DNA of 18,048 bases from JALYSX01 sp036510515 (lineage in GTDB: Bacteria > Vulcanimicrobiota > Vulcanimicrobiia > Vulcanimicrobiales > Vulcanimicrobiaceae). Below, one piece after another: positions 12,034 to 18,048 of the stretch. Position numbers and translations under genes: made by a program. The notes beneath the pieces were generated by a model that did no database searches, had not been told where the DNA came from, and saw nothing but the letters and a program-made list of their open reading frames with translations. The stretch covers positions 1 to 18,048 of the forward strand of contig DATCDS010000024.1 of the NCBI GenBank assembly GCA_036510515.1, written 5' to 3'. Each line of letters opens with the position of its first letter. Position 1 is the first letter of the stretch.

Positions 12034-14700
12034 ATGAAGTACTTGCGTATTCGTTCCATGGTCGCGGTTCTTACAGCGGCCGCGGCTTTTGCCGTTTCCT
12101 GTGCCCACGCGCCGGCAGCCAATCTGCCCGTCACCAGAGCGACGCTTTCCAACGGTCTACAGATCGTGGTCGTGCACGATCCGCTCGCGCCCGTGGTAAC
12201 TACCATGATCAACTACCGCGTGGGTTCGAACGATCAGTTCTTGCCGGGGTTGGCCCACGCCACCGAACACATGATGTTTCGCGGCAGCAAGACGCTATCG
12301 TCCAGCCAGTTGATGGACGCCGTCGGCGTGACGGGGGGCGACTTCAATGCCGATACGCAGGATCAGGTGACGCAGTATTTCTTTACGGTTCCATCGCAGT
12401 ATCTGGATATCGCGCTGCGTGCCGAGCGCTCGCGCGCGACGGGCCTGATGATGGCGCAAAGCCAGTGGAATCAGGAGCGCGGCGCGATCACCCAAGAGGT
12501 GACCAGCGATAACTCGAACGCCATCTACCGGATCTTCACCAAGATGCAGACGCGTCTGGTGGCCGGAACCCCGTATGCCAGGAACGGCTTGGGCACGCGG
12601 TACGATTTCGCGAACACGATCAACAGCCCGCAACTGCTCAGGTTCTATAAAGCCTGGTACCATCCCAACAACGCGGTGTACGTGATCGTGGGCGATGTCG
12701 ACGGCCCGGCGACCGTTGCGAAGGTCAAGGCGCTTTTCGGTGATATACCGGCCGCCAAGTTGCCGGCTCGCGCCCCGGTCGTGCTGCACCCGATCGTGGG
12801 AGCGGTCTATCACGACAGTTCGGATCAACCGTTTACCGCCGTACTCCTAGGCTACCGCATGCCGGGCTACGACAGCGCCGACTACGCTGCCGGACAGATC
12901 CTGGACGACGTGCTTAACAGCCAGCGCGGAAATATGTACGCGCTCGCCGCCACCGGCAAGGCCTATGCCGCGCAGTTCGTCGTGCAGTCCTATCCCAAGA
13001 CGTCGATCGCTATCGCCCTGGCCGCCGTGCCGGTTTCAACCAAGCCCGAAGATGCCGACGGTTGGCTGCGCGCGGTCATCGAAGGTTATAAGAAGACCGG
13101 CGTTCCGACCGACTTGGTCGCCGCGGCCAAGCTGCGCGAAATCTCCCAACTCGAGTTTGCCGGCAACTCGATCGAAGGCTTGGCCAACCAGTGGAGCCAG
13201 GCCGTCGCGGTCCAGCATCTCAGCTCGCCGGATTCGATGATTGCCGCATATCAGAAGGTCACCGTCGCCGACGTCAATCGCGTCTTGCGCGAATACCTCG
13301 ATAACTCGAAGGTCGTTGCAGCGTACGCCGTCCCGAAGAACGTTGGGAAGGCCTCGGCGGGCGGCGGAATGATGAAGGAAGACAACTCGATTCCGCCCAG
13401 CAAGCACGAAGCGTTGCCGATATGGGCGCAAAGCGTGCTCAAACATCTGCAGGTACCCGCGCAGACGCTCTCGCCCGTGTCGATGAAGCTTTCCAACGGG
13501 ATTCGCTTGATCGTCCAATCCGAGGGGATCACGCATACGGTCGTCGTCAGCGGTGCGATCAACTCCAACGCGCAGATCCAGCAGCCGGCAGGCAAAGACG
13601 GCGTTGCCGACATCGCGGCGACGCTCTTGCCCTACGGCACGACGACCTACGACCGCGTTGGATTCCAGGCCCAGCTCGACCAGATCGCCGCCTCGACCAC
13701 CGCGGGAACGAACTTCTCGCTGGAGGTTCCCTCGGGATCGTTCGTTCGCGGCGTGCAGTTGCTGGCCAACGAAGAGTTGCAGCCGGCCTTTAAGGCCGAC
13801 GACTTCTCGATCGTGCAGCGACAGGAGACCCAGAGCCTCACCGACGCGGCGCAATCGCCCGACCACCTCGCCGCCGTCGCGCTGCAGAACGCGCTCTACC
13901 CGCTGGGCGATCCGGCTCGTCGCTTCGCATCGCCCCAGACGGCCGGCGCGGTCACGCTCGACGACGTGAAGTCCTACTACGGTTCGGTCTATCGTCCGGA
14001 TATGACGACGATCGTCGTGACCGGCGACGTAACGCCGGCCGCGGCCAAGGCCGCTTTCGAGCGGTACTTCGGCAGTTGGAAGGCGAACGGACCCAAGCCC
14101 AATATCTATCCGGCGGCGGTGCCGCTCAACAAAGCGTCGTCGATCTACGTGCCGGCAACCGGTCGCGTTCAGGCGGCGACGCAGCTCGTGGAACTCATCG
14201 GCGTGCGGCGCACCGATCCTTCGTTCGCCGACATGAGCGTGGCCAACAGCGTGCTTACCGGCGGATTCTATTCGTCGCTGCTCTACCACGATCTGCGCGA
14301 GGTTCACGGGTACGTCTATAACGTCAACAGCGGGATGTCCGTCGGAAGACATCGCGCGACGTTCAGCATCGGCTACGGCTCGGATCCGCAGAAGGTCACC
14401 CCGGCTCAGGATCAGATCGTTGCGATTTTGAAATCGCTGCAGAAGGCGCCCATCGAAGCCGATCGTCTGCTGCGTTCCAAAGCGCTGCTGATGGGCGACG
14501 TTCCGATCCAAATCTCCAGTTACGACGGCGTCAACGGGCTGTTGCTGTCGTACGCGACGCGGGGACTGCCGCTCGACCAAAATCTGATCGACGCGCGTCG
14601 CGAACTCAAGGCCACGACGGCCTCGATTCGGGCGGCGATCGCCAAATGGATTCGACCCAACGGGTTCGTTCGGGTCGTGACCGGACCCGCTTCCAAATAG
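12034..14700 (+). CDS. Exported double-domain M16 zinc metallopeptidase
   Basis: This pitrilysin/insulinase-family protease has 888 residues. It carries two M16 repeats in one chain, about 30-475 and 505-885. The first holds the inverted zinc motif HATEH (His75, Glu78, His79), with Glu155 as the expected third ligand. The second lacks HxxEH (GVADIAATLLPYG at the equivalent place) but keeps the LREVHGYVYN segment typical of the non-catalytic half. The start MKYLRIRS gives a signal peptide with hydrophobic core at about 9-20. Cys23 in AVSC could be a lipobox, or cleavage could follow AHA. It probably degrades peptides outside the inner membrane. recG ends 61 nt upstream. A strong AAAGGAG (11982-11988) is too far from this ATG. 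The HAD gene overlaps its last 55 bases. Confidence 0.92.
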   Translation: MKYLRIRSMVAVLTAAAAFAVSCAHAPAANLPVTRATLSNGLQIVVVHDPLAPVVTTMINYRVGSNDQFLPGLAHATEHMMFRGSKTLSSSQLMDAVGVTGGDFNADTQDQVTQYFFTVPSQYLDIALRAERSRATGLMMAQSQWNQERGAITQEVTSDNSNAIYRIFTKMQTRLVAGTPYARNGLGTRYDFANTINSPQLLRFYKAWYHPNNAVYVIVGDVDGPATVAKVKALFGDIPAAKLPARAPVVLHPIVGAVYHDSSDQPFTAVLLGYRMPGYDSADYAAGQILDDVLNSQRGNMYALAATGKAYAAQFVVQSYPKTSIAIALAAVPVSTKPEDADGWLRAVIEGYKKTGVPTDLVAAAKLREISQLEFAGNSIEGLANQWSQAVAVQHLSSPDSMIAAYQKVTVADVNRVLREYLDNSKVVAAYAVPKNVGKASAGGGMMKEDNSIPPSKHEALPIWAQSVLKHLQVPAQTLSPVSMKLSNGIRLIVQSEGITHTVVVSGAINSNAQIQQPAGKDGVADIAATLLPYGTTTYDRVGFQAQLDQIAASTTAGTNFSLEVPSGSFVRGVQLLANEELQPAFKADDFSIVQRQETQSLTDAAQSPDHLAAVALQNALYPLGDPARRFASPQTAGAVTLDDVKSYYGSVYRPDMTTIVVTGDVTPAAAKAAFERYFGSWKANGPKPNIYPAAVPLNKASSIYVPATGRVQAATQLVELIGVRRTDPSFADMSVANSVLTGGFYSSLLYHDLREVHGYVYNVNSGMSVGRHRATFSIGYGSDPQKVTPAQDQIVAILKSLQKAPIEADRLLRSKALLMGDVPIQISSYDGVNGLLLSYATRGLPLDQNLIDARRELKATTASIRAAIAKWIRPNGFVRVVTGPASK

Positions 14701-15365
14701 GGTTTGGCTTCGATCTCGATCACACGCTGCTGGTCGACAATCATCTCGAACGCATCGCATTCATGCGACTGCTCGAAACGTTGGCGGCCGGCGGCGGCTC
14801 GCGGTTGACCGGCGCGCCGAAGGAAGAGCGCGCGATCGACGACTTGCTCGCGCGCCAGCGGGCCGGAGCGTTTACGATCGAAGAGGCCGTGCGACGGTTC
14901 GCCGCCGGCCGAGGCGTCGTCGCAACACCGGCGCTCATCGATGACTATAAGACCTCCGCGTTGGATATGGCCCAGGAGTTCGTACGCCCGGTTCCCGGCG
15001 CGGCGTCGACGTTACGCGCGCTGCGCGAACGCGGGGTTCCCGTGGCGGCATTGACCAATGGGTGGAGCCCGCTGCAAGAACGCAAGGCGGCCTGCATCGG
15101 CTTCGAAGGCCCGGTCGTTGTCAGCAGCCTCATCGGCGCGCAGAAGCCGGATCCGCGCGCGTTTGCGGCCTTAGCCGACGCGATGGGTCTGCACGCACGC
15201 GATCTGTGGTACGTCGGCGACGATCCGCGCTGCGACGTTGCCGGGGCGCTGGGCGCGGGAATGCGTGCCGTTTGGTTCGACGAGCGCGGTGCCGTCTATC
15301 CCTCCGACGTCGCGCGGCCGACTCGCACGATTGGCGCTCTGCCCGAGCTCCTCGATCTCGAATGA
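14646..15365 (+). CDS. HAD-superfamily hydrolase (HAD-IA type)
   Basis: This is a 239-residue phosphatase-like protein. Motif I FDLDHT holds nucleophile Asp23 and acid/base Asp25. A helical cap follows at about 35-110. Motif II is ALTNGWS, motif III the Lys in GAQKPDP, and motif IV VGDDPRCDVAGA. These fit the HAD-IA group (phosphoglycolate-phosphatase, haloacid dehalogenase and REG-2-like proteins); the substrate cannot be named. The only usable ATG is at 14646, inside the M16 gene, giving a 55-bp overlap in another frame and about 19 residues before motif I, slightly more than usual. No ATG, GTG or TTG lies between there and motif I, so the overlap seems real unless a rare start such as ATA is used. 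Confidence 0.88.
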   Translation: MDSTQRVRSGRDRTRFQIGFGFDLDHTLLVDNHLERIAFMRLLETLAAGGGSRLTGAPKEERAIDDLLARQRAGAFTIEEAVRRFAAGRGVVATPALIDDYKTSALDMAQEFVRPVPGAASTLRALRERGVPVAALTNGWSPLQERKAACIGFEGPVVVSSLIGAQKPDPRAFAALADAMGLHARDLWYVGDDPRCDVAGALGAGMRAVWFDERGAVYPSDVARPTRTIGALPELLDLE

Positions 15366-15405
15366 GCCTTGGCCAAACGTGCCTTAGGTTTCCCCGGGCC
15401 AAGGC
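15366..15405. repeat. Intergenic stem-loop between HAD gene and rsmD
   Basis: GCCTTGGCC (15366-15374) pairs perfectly with GGCCAAGGC (15397-15405), leaving a 22-nt loop that itself contains the palindrome CCTTAGG. It begins immediately after the HAD stop codon in the 109-nt gap before rsmD. No T tract follows, so it is not a classic intrinsic terminator. It may protect or process the mRNA 3' end, or separate the rsmD-coaD unit. Confidence 0.5.
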
Positions 15406-15474
15406 GCCGGGTTCTCGCGCGCCGTATTCGACGATTCTCGACCCGCTCGCGCCCATTCCCATGGAGAAACGCTG

Positions 15475-16017
15475 ATGCCCAAGATCACCGGTGGCCAACT
15501 GGGCAGCCGCAAGCTCAAATCCCCCAAAGGGACGACGGTACGTCCCACCCCCGGACGGGTCAAGGAGTCGCTCTTTTCAATCTTGTCGGCGCGATTGGAG
15601 GGCTCGCGCTTTCTGGACCTCTATGCCGGGACCGGGGCGATCGGGTTCGAAGCGGCCTCGCGTGGGGCCGCACGCGTGGTCGCCGTCGAGGGGAATCGCG
15701 ACGTTGCCGCCGCCATCGAGGCCGCGGTCGCCGAACTGGGCGTCGGGAAGATCGTGGAAGTTGTTGCCGCGCCGGTCGATCGGGCGCTGCATCGCATCGA
15801 GGGCCCTTTCGACCTGGTTTACGCCGACCCGCCGTATGCCGATGGGCTGCCCCACACGGTCTTTCGATTGCTGCTCGAACGCGGGCTGTTGGCCGACGAC
15901 GCGTTGGTCGTGTACGAACATTCGGCCCGCACGATTCTCCCGGAAGTGCCGGGGTATCGCGGCGTGCGCGAGGAAGTCTACGGCGATGTCGCCCTTGCGT
16001 TTTTCACCCCAAACTAG
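15475..16017 (+). CDS. rsmD: 16S rRNA (guanine(966)-N2)-methyltransferase RsmD
   Basis: RsmD methylates N2 of G966 of 16S rRNA using S-adenosylmethionine. It has 180 residues, the family norm. The N-terminal signature is ITGGQLGSRKLKSP with RPTPGRVKESLFSIL. The SAM motif is LDLYAGTGAIGFEA (47-60). The catalytic N6/N2-type motif is DPPY (118-121). GGAG at 15463-15466 lies 8 nt before the ATG. coaD follows after 27 nt. rsmD next to coaD is a widespread bacterial arrangement (ylbH-coaD in Bacillus), which supports both assignments. Confidence 0.96.
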   Translation: MPKITGGQLGSRKLKSPKGTTVRPTPGRVKESLFSILSARLEGSRFLDLYAGTGAIGFEAASRGAARVVAVEGNRDVAAAIEAAVAELGVGKIVEVVAAPVDRALHRIEGPFDLVYADPPYADGLPHTVFRLLLERGLLADDALVVYEHSARTILPEVPGYRGVREEVYGDVALAFFTPN

Positions 16018-16044
16018 GCCGCTTGGCCATCGGGTTCCGGCGGC

Positions 16045-16557
16045 ATGACCAACGGGCAACTGCGCGCTACTCGCGCGGTCTACCCAGGCTCGTTCGACCC
16101 GCCCACCAACGGTCATCTCGACGTCATCGAGCGCGCGTCGCACTGCTTTGGCGAGCTGATCGTTGCGATCGTGGTCAACCCGCAAAAGCGCGATCCGATG
16201 TTTTCGCTGGAAGAGCGCGAAGCGATGCTCGCGCAGTGCTGCGCGTCGGTCCCCAACGTGCGCGTCGAAAACTTTCGAGGGTTGTTAGCCGACTACGTAA
16301 AAGCAAAACGGGCAAATGTCATCGTCAAAGGGTTGCGCGTGGTTTCTGATTTCGAAAGCGAGATGTCGACGGCGCTGATGAACCGTTCGCTCTCGCAGGT
16401 AGATACGATGTTCTTGATGGCCGATCAGAAATATTCGTTCGTCAGCTCGAGCATCGTCAAAGAAGTGTTCTTTCTGGGCGGCGACGTCGCCGCATTGGTT
16501 CCAGACCCGGTCTTGCGCGTGATGGAAGCGAAACGCGCGACGCTGCACTCGTCGTAA
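16045..16557 (+). CDS. coaD: Phosphopantetheine adenylyltransferase (CoaD)
   Basis: This enzyme joins ATP and 4'-phosphopantetheine to give dephospho-CoA, the penultimate step of CoA synthesis. It has 170 residues, near the usual 160. The nucleotidyltransferase motif is PGSFDPPTNGH, with TNGH (21-24) as the (H/T)xGH signature. Further family marks are NPQKRDPMFSLEER, KGLRVVSDFESE (95-106) and SSSIVKE (134-140). The ATG at 16045 leaves a slightly longer N-terminus than most homologues. It is 27 nt after rsmD and 13 nt before the coiled-coil gene. Together with panE it gives this strand two steps of CoA synthesis. Confidence 0.97.
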   Translation: MTNGQLRATRAVYPGSFDPPTNGHLDVIERASHCFGELIVAIVVNPQKRDPMFSLEEREAMLAQCCASVPNVRVENFRGLLADYVKAKRANVIVKGLRVVSDFESEMSTALMNRSLSQVDTMFLMADQKYSFVSSSIVKEVFFLGGDVAALVPDPVLRVMEAKRATLHSS

Positions 16558-16570
16558 CGGAGGTTCTATC

Positions 16571-17137
16571 GTGTCGATCTATCGCGTATTGGACAAACTT
16601 GAAACCTACGTTCACGAAGGGACGTGGCTGCCGGCCGGTTATCGCATCCTCTCGCAAGAGCGTTTGACCGAGTTCGTAGAAAAGATGCGCTCTTCGTTGC
16701 CCGAAGAGGTCGGTCGCGCGAAGATCATCGCCGAAGGTCACGACCGGATGATTCGCGCCGCGCAGGAGAAGGCCGAGGCGATCGTTACGGAAGCTTCCAG
16801 CAAGCACGACGAGTTGGTCGATCAGCACGAGATCGCGCAGCGCGCGCGCACGACTGCCGAAGTGGTCCTGCGCGAAGCAGAAGAACGCGCCCGCAAGGTG
16901 CGCGAGGGCGCGGACCAGTACGCCGCGCAGGTTCTCGCTGAGATGGAAGCACGCTTGGGCACCGCGCTGGGCGCCGTGCGCAAGGGTCGCGAGTCGCTGG
17001 ATCGTACGCCGCAAGGCGCACCAGCCCAACCGCTCGCCGAGGCCGCCGCCAAATCCAAACGCGCCGCGTTCGATCTGCAATCGCCGCCCCCCGCCGAGCA
17101 GACGGCGGCGTTGGAGTCCGTCGAAGCCGGCTCCTAA
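16571..17137 (+). CDS. Coiled-coil protein (DivIVA / ATP synthase b-subunit-like)
   Basis: This is a 188-residue protein. Residues about 1-25 form a short globular start (SIYRVLDKLETYVHEG and an AGYRILS turn). Residues about 25-140 form a long charged Ala/Glu/Arg-rich helix with heptad-like spacing (ERTxxA-type segments such as AEVVLREAEERARKVREGAD). A Pro/Ala-rich, probably disordered tail follows. Proteins of this look behind coaD are often labelled DivIVA-like or ATPase subunit-like, but similarity through coiled coil is weak evidence. Start is GTG with a GGAGG at 16559-16563, 7 nt upstream. It lies between coaD and the PDZ/Lon-like protease, where Bacillus has ylbJ-ylbK, so it is not orthologous to those. 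Role in envelope or cell division is speculative. Confidence 0.8.
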   Translation: MSIYRVLDKLETYVHEGTWLPAGYRILSQERLTEFVEKMRSSLPEEVGRAKIIAEGHDRMIRAAQEKAEAIVTEASSKHDELVDQHEIAQRARTTAEVVLREAEERARKVREGADQYAAQVLAEMEARLGTALGAVRKGRESLDRTPQGAPAQPLAEAAAKSKRAAFDLQSPPPAEQTAALESVEAGS

Positions 17138-17145
17138 CCTCTCCC

Positions 17146-18048
17146 GTGCGCCTGCACCTGGCACCCAAGCGGTGGGGCGTCTACTTTGCGGTCATCGCGA
17201 TCTTGATGGCCGGGATGCTGATCCGCACGTCCTATTCGGTGCTCGCGCCCGGGCGGGCGTTGGATCTTCGCAGCGTCGTTTCGGTGGCCGGGCACCAGGC
17301 GCCGGCCACGCACTACTACCTGACCGACGTGGCCTTTATTCCCGACGCGAACCTGTTCGGATTGCTCGCAGGGCTGCAGCCGGGCTGGGAAATCGTGCCG
17401 TCCGACCAAGTCGTTCCTGCCGGCGTCGACGACGCGGCGTTCGATCGGCAAATGACCGTCGAAATGAACGGCAGTCAACGGATTGCGGCCTACGTCGCCG
17501 AACGCGCGGCCGGACTGGAGGTCGGCAACGTTCGCGCGCGCATTTTCGTCTGGGATGTACTGCCGGACTCGCACGCGAGCGGGGTGCTGCATCAGAGCGA
17601 TATGATGGTCGCCATCGACGGTCGTCCGGTTGCCGATAGTGCGGCCGTCGCGGCGATCCTGTCGCACCGCCGAGCGGGAGAGCGCGTCAGCGTGACGGTG
17701 CGTCGTGCCGGACACCGCGTGGAGGTTGTGTTTGCCACCATCGCGCTGGGCGGCAGGGCTCGGCTGGGCGTGCGCTTGGTGGAGAGGCCGATACTCCCGA
17801 GCCTGCCGCTTGCCGTGAACTACGCGATTGCCAACATTTCGGGAAGTTCCGGGGGGTTGATGTTTGCGCTGGACGTGTATCGATCGCTACGTCCGGCGAG
17901 GCGTTCGCCTGCCGGGCGCATCGCGGGGACCGGCACGTTGGACGCTCGCGGCGATGTCGGCGAGGTCGACGGCACGCGTCAAAAGCTCATTGCGGCCCAA
18001 CGTGCCGGGGCGACGATGTTTTTGGTGCCCGCGCGGAATGTCCGCGAC
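17146..18048 (+). CDS. PDZ-domain Lon-like (S16) membrane protease, YlbL type, 3' end cut
   Basis: This gene runs off the window; 301 codons are seen without a stop. A GTG start 8 nt after the previous stop gives an N-terminal membrane anchor at about 12-26 (GVYFAVIAILMAGML). An extracytoplasmic region follows, then a PDZ domain at about 128-200 (LPDSHASGVLHQSDMMVAID is typical). A Lon-type S16 proteolytic domain comes after it. The catalytic dyad is visible: Ser235 in SGSSGGLMF and Lys280 in VDGTRQKLIAAQRAG. There is no AAA ATPase part, as expected for YlbL-type proteases. The neighbours rsmD and coaD match the Bacillus ylbH-coaD-ylbL neighbourhood. The target is unknown. Few residues are missing beyond 18048, judged from the S16 domain. 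Confidence 0.92.
   Translation, partial: MRLHLAPKRWGVYFAVIAILMAGMLIRTSYSVLAPGRALDLRSVVSVAGHQAPATHYYLTDVAFIPDANLFGLLAGLQPGWEIVPSDQVVPAGVDDAAFDRQMTVEMNGSQRIAAYVAERAAGLEVGNVRARIFVWDVLPDSHASGVLHQSDMMVAIDGRPVADSAAVAAILSHRRAGERVSVTVRRAGHRVEVVFATIALGGRARLGVRLVERPILPSLPLAVNYAIANISGSSGGLMFALDVYRSLRPARRSPAGRIAGTGTLDARGDVGEVDGTRQKLIAAQRAGATMFLVPARNVRD

Noticed and set aside
13036..14760. 574-codon minus-strand open frame opposite the M16 gene
   Set aside because: It is long only because of high GC. The composition is Arg/Asp/Val-rich without domains, and the plus strand holds a clear two-domain M16 peptidase.

Overview
The window is GC-rich bacterial chromosome with ordinary housekeeping content and no sign of phage, transposase, plasmid or CRISPR. 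A TonB-type protein and exported proteins point to a diderm cell. The gene order rsmD, coaD, coiled-coil gene, PDZ/Lon-like protease resembles the ylbH-coaD-...-ylbL neighbourhood of Firmicutes. Together these suggest an uncultured diderm lineage of the Terrabacteria side, for example Eremiobacterota (WPS-2). That placement is inference only; no rRNA is present to test it.

Left part (1-2260, minus strand): a long palindromic element at 75-151, a secreted protein of unknown function, an acyl-CoA desaturase with its own promoter, and tRNA-Val(GAC) with a good sigma-70-type promoter. Middle left (2426-4158, plus): a small Lys/Ala-rich histone H1-like protein, a small secreted four-cysteine protein, and a GAF-like/GGDEF diguanylate cyclase with an intact inhibitory site. 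A compact unit follows at 4155-4374: a promoter, a strong Shine-Dalgarno, a 30-codon ORF and an intrinsic terminator. It is the least explained element here.

Middle (4567-7521): tRNA-Val(CAC) and tRNA-Asp(GTC), a TonB-family protein, a bidirectional terminator, tRNA-Phe(GAA) on the minus strand, a multipass DUF1345-like membrane protein, and a convergent DUF4239 (bestrophin-like) gene whose two halves lie in different frames. The last is a broken gene or a one-base sequence error at a CCC run. tRNA-Gly(CCC) and tRNA-Cys(GCA) follow.

Right part (7550-18048, all plus): a tightly packed run of panE-like ketopantoate reductase, hisF, fused hisIE, recG, a double-domain M16 zinc peptidase, a HAD phosphatase, rsmD, coaD, a coiled-coil protein, and the start of a PDZ/Lon-like protease cut by the window end. 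The panE-hisF-hisIE-recG junctions overlap or are 4 nt apart, so these four genes are very likely one operon. It combines the end of histidine synthesis, pantothenate/CoA precursor synthesis and recombination repair. coaD, the fourth step of CoA synthesis from pantothenate, lies further down the same strand.
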